From an uncultured Eubacteriaceae bacterium (GTDB taxonomy: Bacteria > Bacillota > Clostridia > Eubacteriales > UBA1433), in the NCBI GenBank assembly GCA_937880125.1, contig CALFLU010000026.1, positions 1 through 6,512 on the forward strand: 6,512 nucleotides of DNA, read 5' to 3'. The notes under the pieces are model-generated. The model was given only the letters and a program-made list of their open reading frames with translations, had not been told where the DNA came from and did no database searches. The first letter of the stretch is position 1. The number at the start of each line of letters is the position of its first letter. Made by a program: the position numbers and the translations under genes. Positions 1-5,482 of the stretch are shown here, piece after piece.

Positions 1-800
1 ACACGGTGTACTATAAAGTAACAAACCCGAACTACTCGGATGAAGCCACAGGCAGCGCGGTAGTTAACATCACCCAACGTGCGATTGTCTTTAACGTTGC
101 AAGCGGCACAAAAGTTTCCGGCACACCGGATCCGATCATCGGTTACACCATGGAAGGAACCTTGGTAGCTCCGACAGACTTTGGTGTTGTGAATGTAAGC
201 AGAGTAGCAGGGGAAGCAGCAGGCACCTATGCCGTTACGGTTTCATACACCACGAACCCGAACTATCAAGTGACGGTCAACCAGGGTGTGCTGACCATCA
301 CGGCAGCGCCGACACCACCGATTACACCACCGACGACCCCGCCGGTAACACCTCCAGCAACACCGCCGACAGCACCGACAACAATCATCACACCAACCCC
401 GACACCTGAGGCACCGGCCCCGGCGGAAGAGCCCACCGTGATTGAAGAAGCCGAAGTGCCCTTGGCAGCAGCAGAACCCACAGCATACTGGGCATTGATC
501 AACTTGCTGCTGGCAGTGTTGACGGCAGTGATCTCCATAGGGCTTTTGGCAGGATACTTCACAGGCAGAAAAGATGAAAATCAGAGGCTGAAACGCAAAG
601 GAACGATGCGACTGATCAGCATACTGCCCGCAGTGGGAGCGATTGTACTGTTTATCCTGACAGAGAACATGCAAAATCCCATGAGAATGGTAGATAACTG
701 GACAATCTGGATGGCAGTCATTGCAGCATTGCAAGTGGGTGTTGCGGCACTGGCAAGAAAAAAACAAGAAGAGGACGATGCTGAAAGCTTTCGCAGATAA
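1..800 (+). CDS. C-terminal part of a large surface protein: MBG/Ig-like repeats, Pro-rich stalk, three-helix membrane module (5' end outside window)
   Basis: The reading frame (first full codon at base 3) is open at the window edge, so the true start lies upstream and the GTG at 6 is only an internal valine. Numbering from that codon, residues 1-26 end one Ig-like repeat. Residues 27-100 form a complete repeat of MBG type, with a G-T-P-D-P-I turn, an A-G-T-Y-A-V-T strand and the closing NPNYQVTV...GVLTI strand. Residues 101-140 are a Pro/Thr/Ala-rich stalk. After an acidic stretch and VPLAAAEPTAYWALINLLL come three predicted membrane helices (about 161-186, 202-219, 232-250) separated by basic loops, then a charged tail. 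No LPxTG sorting signal is present. From family knowledge, such C-termini anchor long repeat-containing proteins of Clostridia in the membrane with the repeats outside; ligand and role are unknown. A terminator follows directly. Identity as a membrane-anchored surface protein is fairly secure; a specific function is not. Confidence 0.8.
   Translation, partial: TVYYKVTNPNYSDEATGSAVVNITQRAIVFNVASGTKVSGTPDPIIGYTMEGTLVAPTDFGVVNVSRVAGEAAGTYAVTVSYTTNPNYQVTVNQGVLTITAAPTPPITPPTTPPVTPPATPPTAPTTIITPTPTPEAPAPAEEPTVIEEAEVPLAAAEPTAYWALINLLLAVLTAVISIGLLAGYFTGRKDENQRLKRKGTMRLISILPAVGAIVLFILTENMQNPMRMVDNWTIWMAVIAALQVGVAALARKKQEEDDAESFRR
306..425 (+). repeat. Proline/threonine-rich low-complexity stalk within the surface protein gene
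   Basis: About 40 codons dominated by ccg/cca and acc/aca encode repeated TPP and PTP units (TPPITPPTTPPVTPPATPP followed by more P/T/A). This is visible directly. In surface proteins, such segments usually act as extended spacers that lift the repeat domains away from the membrane or through the wall. The repeated codons make the region prone to length change by slippage. They also create long, artificial Cys/Gly-rich open frames on the opposite strand. Confidence 0.8.
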
Positions 801-830
801 GACGAAATAAAGCTGACACATGTAAATAAG

Positions 831-859
831 TTGATAGAAAGCCGAGTTTATGATATAAT
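831..859 (+). promoter_or_regulatory. Sigma-A-type promoter for the BTAD regulator gene, embedded in the upstream terminator
   Basis: TTGATA (831-836) and TATAAT (854-859) are separated by exactly 17 bases, so 11 of 12 consensus positions match. The expected start site is near 866, giving a leader of about 70 bases before the ATG at 936. The -10 box falls at the top of the terminator stem. RNA started here would carry only the 3' arm of the hairpin and should not form it. Confidence 0.75.
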
Positions 860-881
860 ATATCAAAAATTCGGCTTTTTT
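838..881 (+). terminator. Long intrinsic terminator after the surface protein gene
   Basis: Bases 838-856 pair with 860-878 around a 3-base loop. AAAGCCGA pairs with TCGGCTTT, then a G-U and three A-T pairs follow, then one A-A mismatch (850/866), then TGATAT pairs with ATATCA. The 3' arm runs into six T (876-881). It lies 38 bases after the stop codon at 800. The hairpin also contains the -10 box of the next promoter at its tip. Confidence 0.85.
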
Positions 882-935
882 CTTTCGGTTTGGGTAATTG
901 CATACTAAATCTGCCAAACCAACAGGGAGAACTTT

Positions 936-2123
936 ATGAATCCCATAAAAATTTGTTTTTTCGGGAAATTTCAGATTTTAAAAAACGGCGAAGACGTACT
1001 GAAAAAAATCAGAACTTCGAAGAAGAAGATGCAACTGCTGGAATATTTGATTATCAACAGCAAACGATCGATTCCGCCCTATGACTTATCTGAAATTTTG
1101 TGGCAAGAAAATGAAGACGTCGATTTTGACAATTCATTGAAAACCTTGGTCAGCCGCCTGCGCAAGGACCTTGCGGAATTTGAGCTGGAACATGCCATTG
1201 TGCGATCCGGCAACAGCTACAGTTGGAATACGGCAATTCCTTGCAATATTGATGTGTTTGAGATGGAGGAGGCGGCGAAGGTTGTTTTAAATGCGGAAAA
1301 ATTAACATCGGAAAACAAGATTCAGTTTGAAAATGTCTTATCTTTATATACCGGTGACTTTTTGTCGGAAACCAATAACCACTCATGGGTCATGCCAAAG
1401 AGCCTTTATTATCACAATCTTTATTTGAAAATCGTTCAAAAATATATTTATCTTTTGCGCGAAGAAAAAAAATATGACGAAGTGATTCACGTATCACAAC
1501 TGGCGCTGGCAATTGACGGGCTGGATTCGGTGATGAATTTGGAATTGATGTGGGCACTGCTAAAAATCAACAAGAAAAAAGAAGCAATGCGCCACTATAA
1601 AAACTTGTCAAAGCAATATATGATTCAATATGGTGCCAAACCCACGGACGAGATTTTGGGGTTCTATAAAGAATTGGTAAAAGGGGAGAGGCGTTCTGAG
1701 GCGGATATCGAAAAAATATTCAATGAATTGCAAAACGAACAAGCCGAGGAAAAAGGCGCTTATGTTTGTGAATACGCTTTATTTAAAGAAATATATAACA
1801 TTCAAGTGCGCAATTTGAAGCGTTTTAACACGATGGTATTTTTGGTTTTGGCAGAGATTTATTCGCCTGATGATGCGGTGATATCCGACCAGGCGTTGGA
1901 AACCTCCATGCAGGTGCTCTTGGCAACACTGCAGAGCAATTTGAGAAAAGGAGACGTGATTGCCCAATATAGTTCATCGCAATACATTCTTTTATTGCCG
2001 GCCATTACAGACTATATCACGGCGCAAATACCCATGGAGCGTGTGCGGAGTGACTTTTACAGACACCGTACCAATACAAAAATATTGTTTGCTTACAGAC
2101 TGATGCCGGCAGAAGAGGGATAA
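936..2123 (+). CDS. SARP/BTAD-family transcriptional regulator with a degenerate GGDEF-like C-terminal domain
   Basis: The product has 395 residues. Residues 1-98 fit an OmpR-type winged helix (IKICFFGKFQILKNGE opening, a Leu-rich helix near 33-42, then the recognition-helix-like SLKTLVSRLRKDL at 67-79 and the SGNSYSWN wing at 91-98). Residues 105-250 fit the helical, TPR-like bacterial transcriptional activator domain (IDVFEMEEAA, LYTGDFLSE, W-V, then paired helices to about 249). Residues 297-392 resemble a GGDEF fold: strand NTMVFLVLAEIY, helix, LRKGDVIAQY, strand YILLLP and a final strand near 382-389. The signature is replaced by SSSQY (346-350), so cyclase activity is not expected. The start is supported by AGGGAGA at 924-930. 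The gene has its own promoter and terminator, so it is probably monocistronic. It sits just after the surface protein gene, which makes that gene a possible target (inference). DNA binding is well supported; the GGDEF relation is a fold-level judgement. Confidence 0.82.
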   Translation: MNPIKICFFGKFQILKNGEDVLKKIRTSKKKMQLLEYLIINSKRSIPPYDLSEILWQENEDVDFDNSLKTLVSRLRKDLAEFELEHAIVRSGNSYSWNTAIPCNIDVFEMEEAAKVVLNAEKLTSENKIQFENVLSLYTGDFLSETNNHSWVMPKSLYYHNLYLKIVQKYIYLLREEKKYDEVIHVSQLALAIDGLDSVMNLELMWALLKINKKKEAMRHYKNLSKQYMIQYGAKPTDEILGFYKELVKGERRSEADIEKIFNELQNEQAEEKGAYVCEYALFKEIYNIQVRNLKRFNTMVFLVLAEIYSPDDAVISDQALETSMQVLLATLQSNLRKGDVIAQYSSSQYILLLPAITDYITAQIPMERVRSDFYRHRTNTKILFAYRLMPAEEG

Positions 2124-2157
2124 GCAAACAATAACAGTTTTATGATATAACAAGAAC

Positions 2158-2181
2158 AATCAGCTGACGGCTGATTTTTTT
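2158..2181 (+). terminator. Intrinsic terminator after the BTAD regulator gene
   Basis: AATCAGC (2158-2164) pairs perfectly with GCTGATT (2170-2176) around the loop TGACG, and a run of seven T follows (2175-2181). It starts 35 bases after the stop at 2123. Read from the other strand, the hairpin is followed only by ATTGTTCTT, so it would be at best a weak stop for the opposing small gene. Confidence 0.88.
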
Positions 2182-2200
2182 GCGCCATGACCCGGGTGTC

Positions 2201-2305
2201 TTAGCTTGAAAGCACGGGAAGAATGTAGACCAAAACCAGGGAGGCAATGATTAAAAGGATGACGATTTTTAAAAATAAATTCTTTAAACTTTTTTTGCCG
2301 CGCAT
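2201..2305 (-). CDS. Small single-helix membrane peptide, 34 residues, unrecognised
   Basis: This - strand frame runs from ATG (complement of 2303-2305) to TAA (complement of 2201-2203). The peptide starts MRGKKSLKNLFLK, continues with a hydrophobic stretch of about 19 residues (IVILLIIASLVLVYILPVL, residues 14-32) and ends SS. The basic N-terminus and single helix suggest membrane insertion with the N-terminus inside. TGAGG (complement of 2313-2317) lies 7 bases before the start, and a TATAAT box lies further upstream. These three signals together favour a real gene over chance. I do not recognise the family. Small regulatory membrane peptide, subunit of a larger complex and type I toxin-like peptide are all possible; no antisense RNA promoter was evident. 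It faces the BTAD gene tail to tail and diverges from cysE. Confidence 0.55.
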   Translation of the reverse strand: MRGKKSLKNLFLKIVILLIIASLVLVYILPVLSS

Positions 2306-2334
2306 GTAAAAACCTCATAAAAAATATAAATTCT

Positions 2335-2364
2335 ATTATATAGAAAAAAACAAGAAAATGGAAA
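2335..2364 (-). promoter_or_regulatory. Likely promoter for the small membrane peptide gene
   Basis: On the - strand, TATAAT (complement of 2335-2340) is preceded, after 18 bases, by TTTCCA (complement of 2359-2364), which matches TTGACA at 4 of 6 positions. The -10 box is perfect and lies 29 bases before the start codon, leaving a short leader with TGAGG. In DNA this A/T-rich, chance -10 boxes are common, so confidence is moderate. Confidence 0.45.
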
Positions 2365-2396
2365 TAAAAAAATATAATAAGTGGCTTCGGCGGAAG

Positions 2397-2425
2397 TTGA
2401 CTTTAGAAAAATAGTGACATACAAT
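2397..2425 (+). promoter_or_regulatory. Sigma-A-type promoter for cysE
   Basis: TTGACT (2397-2402) and TACAAT (2420-2425) are 17 bases apart, so 10 of 12 consensus positions match. The expected start near 2432 gives a leader of under 40 bases before the ATG at 2469. That is too short for a T-box or other riboswitch. The leader carries the ribosome binding site GAGGAGAAGG at 2451-2460. Confidence 0.7.
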
Positions 2426-2468
2426 ATAGAAACCATTTTAATGATATAAAGAGGAGAAGGTTGAATAT

Positions 2469-3389
2469 ATGAAACTAAATGATTTTCTCAAAGAAAATTC
2501 ACGCAAATTGTCCGAAGAGCTGATGGAGATTAATGACAGGCAATTTATGGGAGAAAACATCAGCGGATACGGCATGAAAAAGAAGACGATAGAATTGATC
2601 GGCAACTTGATGGCGGCGATGTTTCCGACGATTTATGAGCTTGAAGTAACCGATGATGTGTATGTTTTGGAGTCCATCAACCGAAACATGATTGACGGCA
2701 CAGTGAAATTGTTTGATATTTTGCAACGCTTGCTCGTCAATCAATGCAGAAATGAAAAGAAACAAACATGCACGCAGGAAGAATGTAAGCAAAAGGCAGA
2801 AGAATTGACCATCGAGTTTATGGCAAAAATGCCGGATATTCGCAATATGCTTACGGCGGACATTGAAGCTGCCTATGCGGGGGACCCTGCTGCCAGATAT
2901 GTAGAAGAAATATTGCTGGGATACCCTTCAGTGCAAGCGGTGGCCATTTACCGTTTGGCGCACGAAATGTTTATCCGTCACATTCCGATTATTCCTCGTG
3001 TCATGACAGAATATGCCCATGAAAATACCGGGATTGACATTCATCCCGGTGCCACAATCGGCAAGTATTTTTTCATCGACCATGGAACCGGTGTGGTTAT
3101 TGGCGAAACGTGCACCATTGGCAACAACGTGAAACTGTATCAAGGCGTGACGCTGGGCGCAAAAAGCTTTGAGGTGGATGCAGACGGCAATTTGGTCAAG
3201 GGAATCAAGCGCCATCCCGATATTGAAGATGATGTGGTCATTTATTCCGGAGCAACGATTTTGGGCGGAGACACTTGTGTGGGCAAGGGCAGCATCATCG
3301 GCGGTAATGTTTGGCTGACGGAAAGCGTGCCGCCTTATTCGAGGGTGTACAACTCTACGCCTTCACCCATCATTAAAGAAAAAAAGTAA
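2469..3389 (+). CDS. cysE: Serine O-acetyltransferase, EpsC-type
   Basis: The enzyme transfers acetyl from acetyl-CoA to L-serine, giving O-acetylserine, the precursor used by cysteine synthase; it acts in the cytoplasm. The product has 306 residues. An all-helical N-terminal region (about 1-180) is followed by a left-handed beta-helix of hexapeptide repeats (about 188-285: IDIHPGATIGKYFFIDHGTGVVIGET, IGNNVKLYQGVTLG, ATILGGDTCVGKGSIIGGN). Counterparts of known CysE active-site residues are visible: Asp139 in GDPAA, Asp190 in GIDIHPGA, Asp204-His205 in IDHGTG, and Arg248-His249 in KRHP. The loop between GVTLG and KRHP is longer than in E. coli CysE (FEVDADGNLVKGI), which is usual for the EpsC subgroup, as is the long N-terminal region. 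The C-terminus ends in a Lys-rich tail. The gene has its own promoter. No terminator was seen before the next gene, 82 bases on. Confidence 0.93.
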   Translation: MKLNDFLKENSRKLSEELMEINDRQFMGENISGYGMKKKTIELIGNLMAAMFPTIYELEVTDDVYVLESINRNMIDGTVKLFDILQRLLVNQCRNEKKQTCTQEECKQKAEELTIEFMAKMPDIRNMLTADIEAAYAGDPAARYVEEILLGYPSVQAVAIYRLAHEMFIRHIPIIPRVMTEYAHENTGIDIHPGATIGKYFFIDHGTGVVIGETCTIGNNVKLYQGVTLGAKSFEVDADGNLVKGIKRHPDIEDDVVIYSGATILGGDTCVGKGSIIGGNVWLTESVPPYSRVYNSTPSPIIKEKK

Positions 3390-3471
3390 CGCACAGCGTT
3401 GCAGACAAAGAGAACTGTATTGAACAATAAACAAAAAAGCAAAACGCAACAATAAACGGAGGCTTTGTTTT

Positions 3472-4005
3472 ATGGCAGATTTTTTGGCAGGAAGCGGTGT
3501 CCTTGTCTATTTTGCAATTTTTTTCGGGAAAATTATCGAAATATCGTTAGATACCGTGCGTGTGGTGATGATCAACAGGGGAGAAAAACTCAAAGCCGCA
3601 ACCATTGGCTTTGTGGTGGTCATCATTTGGATATTTATTGTGAGTTCTATTATTACGGATTTAAGTGCAAATTATTTTAAATGTTTCCTCTATGCACTGG
3701 CCTATGCAATCGGCAATTATGTAGGGGTGCTTATCGAAGACAAATTGGCCATTGGGCTGACGGGGATTCAAATCATTGCCCCCATTGAGCTGGGAGAGAT
3801 TTATGCGGCGCGGCTGCGTGAGGATGGCTATGGTGTGACGGTACTGGACGGATACGGCTACAACGCCACAAAGAAAGTGTTGATGCTTTACATGCCGCGC
3901 AAAAAATTGAATTGCGCGATGAAAAAAATCAATGAAGAAATGCCTGAGGCAGTGGTGGTCATCAGCGATTTAAAAAAAGTGCGCGGAGGCTATTGCCGAA
4001 AGTAG
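3472..4005 (+). CDS. UPF0316 family membrane protein (DUF5698 + DUF2179)
   Basis: The product has 177 residues. The N-terminal half is membrane-embedded, with hydrophobic segments at about 6-19, 43-62 and 70-90, and contains the family pattern KIIEISLDTVRVVMINRG (20-37) followed by YALAYAIGNYVGVLIEDKLAIG (74-95). The C-terminal half, about 110-177, is a soluble ferredoxin-like DUF2179 region (LREDGYGVTVLDGYGYN, KKVLMLYMPRKKL, VVVISDLKKVRGGY). The family is widespread in Firmicutes and has no established function; the DUF2179 part is shared with YitT-type membrane proteins. The start is fixed by CGGAGG at 3457-3462. It follows cysE by 82 bases and precedes cca by 29, with no terminator on either side, so co-transcription from the cysE promoter is likely. 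A link to cysteine or tRNA metabolism cannot be read from the sequence. Confidence 0.85.
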   Translation: MADFLAGSGVLVYFAIFFGKIIEISLDTVRVVMINRGEKLKAATIGFVVVIIWIFIVSSIITDLSANYFKCFLYALAYAIGNYVGVLIEDKLAIGLTGIQIIAPIELGEIYAARLREDGYGVTVLDGYGYNATKKVLMLYMPRKKLNCAMKKINEEMPEAVVVISDLKKVRGGYCRK

Positions 4006-4034
4006 CACAGCAGCCTTGGTGAAAGGGAGTAGTC

Positions 4035-5363
4035 ATGAATATTGCATTGCCCGTTGCGGTAACAATATTGCTTGAAAAGTTGGCAGCATCAGGGTTTGAA
4101 GCCTATGTCGTTGGCGGATGTGTGCGCGACAGCCTGCTCGGTATAGAGCCAAAAGACTGGGACATATGCACCTGTGCAAAGCCCCAGGAGATCATAGACG
4201 TCTTTTGCGACTTTCATGTGTTGACGACAGGCATAAAACATGGAACCGTCGGTGTGGTAATTGACGGGAAAAACTATGAAATCACGACCTATCGCTCTGA
4301 TGGCACTTACAGCGATAAACGCCGCCCGGATAGTGTGAACTATGTGCAGGATGTGAAAGACGACTTAAGTCGGAGAGATTTTACCATCAACGCCATGGCC
4401 TACAATGAGCAAAGCGGGTTGGTTGATTATTTCGGCGGACAAAGAGATTTAGAACAAAAAATTATCCGCTGTGTGGGAGATGCAACGGTGCGCTTTGAAG
4501 AGGATGCGTTGCGCATTTTGCGTGCGTTGAGATTTGCGTCGCAATTCGGTTTTTCGATCGAAACAGCGAGCAAAGATGCATTGCGCAGACACAAAAATTC
4601 GTTGAATGAAATCAGCGCCGAACGAATCAGAGAAGAATTTAACAAGCTGCTTCTCGGGCAAAATGTGGAAGCTGTCTTGACGGAATATGCCGATGTAGTT
4701 TCGGTGTTTATACCTGAAATTGAGGCATCTGTGGGCTATGACCAGCATAATCCTTATCATGTGTATGATGTGTGGCAGCACACAATCAAAGCAATTGCCA
4801 GTGCGGAAAAAAACATCCTCGTGCGGCTGGCTTTGTTTTTGCATGATTTGCAAAAGCCTTTTTGCGAATCCGAAAATAAGGGGCATTTTTATATTCATGC
4901 GGCATTGGGCGCCAAAAATGCCCAGGCAGTGCTTAGACGGCTGCGCTATGACAACAACACCGTTCTAATCGTATCTCGCTTGATTTTTTATCACGACACC
5001 ATGCTTCGCCCGGAGAAAAAACTCATCAAGCGTTGGCTGAATCGATTGGGCGAAGAAGAGCTGCGTATGTTGCTGGCAGTGAAACGTGCGGATGCCAAAG
5101 CGCAAAATCCCCAATATTTGGAGGAGCGCTTACAGAAATTGGGTGCTGTTGAAAGAATGTTGGAGACGATTATTGATAGGCAGGAGTGCTACGCACTAAA
5201 GGACTTGGCTGTTGACGGCAAAGACCTTCTGCTGCTGGGGTTCGAAGAAGGAAAAGACATCGGAAAGACGCTGAATTATTTGCTGGGAATGGTGATAGAT
5301 GAGGAAATTGAAAACAAAAAGGAGCAATTGCTGGCGGAAATTGCAAAAATGGACAGAAGATAG
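4035..5363 (+). CDS. cca: CCA tRNA nucleotidyltransferase (class II, with HD domain)
   Basis: The enzyme adds or repairs the 3' CCA end of tRNAs using CTP and ATP, without a nucleic acid template. The product has 442 residues. The head domain has GGCVRD (27-32), the metal-binding pair Asp41/Asp43 in DWDICT, and RRDFTINAM (113-121). The neck has the base-reading motif EDALR (156-160) followed by ILRALRFA, then SAERIREEF (194-202). An HD phosphohydrolase domain follows: His242 in NPYHVYDVWQHT, His270-Asp271 in LALFLHDLQKP, and GHFYIHAALGA (283-293). The usual HDIGKP is HDLQKP here, with Gln273 for Gly. The last 120 residues are helical and fit the tRNA-binding body and tail. GGGAG at 4025-4029 supports the start. 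From family knowledge, HD-bearing versions can also have phosphatase or 2',3'-cyclic phosphodiesterase activity; whether this one does is not known. Confidence 0.93.
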   Translation: MNIALPVAVTILLEKLAASGFEAYVVGGCVRDSLLGIEPKDWDICTCAKPQEIIDVFCDFHVLTTGIKHGTVGVVIDGKNYEITTYRSDGTYSDKRRPDSVNYVQDVKDDLSRRDFTINAMAYNEQSGLVDYFGGQRDLEQKIIRCVGDATVRFEEDALRILRALRFASQFGFSIETASKDALRRHKNSLNEISAERIREEFNKLLLGQNVEAVLTEYADVVSVFIPEIEASVGYDQHNPYHVYDVWQHTIKAIASAEKNILVRLALFLHDLQKPFCESENKGHFYIHAALGAKNAQAVLRRLRYDNNTVLIVSRLIFYHDTMLRPEKKLIKRWLNRLGEEELRMLLAVKRADAKAQNPQYLEERLQKLGAVERMLETIIDRQECYALKDLAVDGKDLLLLGFEEGKDIGKTLNYLLGMVIDEEIENKKEQLLAEIAKMDRR

Positions 5364-5368
5364 AAACA

Positions 5369-5479
5369 ATGGCAAAAAAGCATAGAATACCATTGCGGAA
5401 AAGACCTGAGATGTTTATAATATATGCAGTAGCTGCAGCTGCTGCGGCGTTGCAAAAACAAGGATCAAACGGGGAATAA
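5369..5479 (+). CDS. Possible 36-residue small protein between cca and the GntR gene
   Basis: The ATG at 5369 opens a frame that ends in TAA at 5477-5479. It therefore fills almost the whole gap, starting 5 bases after the cca stop and ending 3 bases before the GntR start. The peptide has a strongly basic start (MAKKHRIPLRKRPE), a hydrophobic Ala-rich segment (MFIIYAVAAAAAAL, 15-28) and a short polar tail (QKQGSNGE). This could be a short membrane anchor or an RNA- or ribosome-contacting peptide; I do not recognise it. There is no good ribosome binding site, only AGAAG within the end of cca, so translation would rely on coupling to cca. The frame also overlaps a promoter and a palindrome, and its Ala run is encoded by that palindrome. 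It may be a chance frame over regulatory DNA. Confidence 0.3.
   Translation: MAKKHRIPLRKRPEMFIIYAVAAAAAALQKQGSNGE
5393..5421 (+). promoter_or_regulatory. Likely promoter for the GntR-family gene
   Basis: TTGCGG (5393-5398) and TATAAT (5416-5421) are 17 bases apart. The -10 box is perfect; the -35 box keeps only the conserved TTG. The expected start is near 5428, inside the inverted repeat at 5426-5445. No terminator was seen between cca and this promoter, so read-through from upstream is also possible. Confidence 0.55.
5426..5445 (+). promoter_or_regulatory. 20-bp near-perfect inverted repeat at the GntR transcription start: candidate operator
   Basis: The repeat is GCAG-T-AGCTGCAGCT-G-CTGC. 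Its centre is the perfect 10-base palindrome AGCTGCAGCT, flanked by GCAG/CTGC arms with one non-matching pair (5430/5441, a G-U pair if folded as RNA). It begins 5 bases after the -10 box, where a bound repressor would block transcription. GntR proteins bind as dimers to short palindromes and often control their own gene, so this is a natural candidate. It could instead be an RNA hairpin in the leader, or a by-product of GCN codons if the small ORF is real. Confidence 0.4.
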
Positions 5480-5482
5480 TGT

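Noticed and set aside
243..917. Long - strand frames opposite the surface protein gene (224 residues Cys/Arg-rich, and 98 residues Gly/Val-rich at 266-562)
   Set aside because: They are mirror images of the Pro/Thr-rich codon run and the coding sequence on the + strand. Composition is absurdly biased and no family motif is present.
2190..2197. ACCCGGGT palindrome between the terminator and the small peptide gene
   Set aside because: It is only eight bases long, has no paired element and is not positioned at a promoter. It was not taken as an operator.
850..2449. ATGATATAA occurring three times (850-858, 2142-2150, 2441-2449)
   Set aside because: All three are in A/T-rich intergenic DNA and have different surroundings. 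One is part of the terminator/promoter, so chance is the simplest explanation.
2426..2468. T-box or other cysteine/serine riboswitch before cysE
   Set aside because: The leader predicted from the promoter at 2397-2425 is under 40 bases, and no T-box-like conserved sequence or terminator hairpin is present.
4449..4898. 149-residue - strand frame inside cca
   Set aside because: It lies wholly opposite a well-recognised gene, has no motif, and shows no ribosome binding site or promoter that I can see.
5367..5395. CAATGG...CCATTG inverted repeat as a terminator for cca
   Set aside because: Only six base pairs with a 17-base loop and no T-run follow; it is unlikely to stop transcription.
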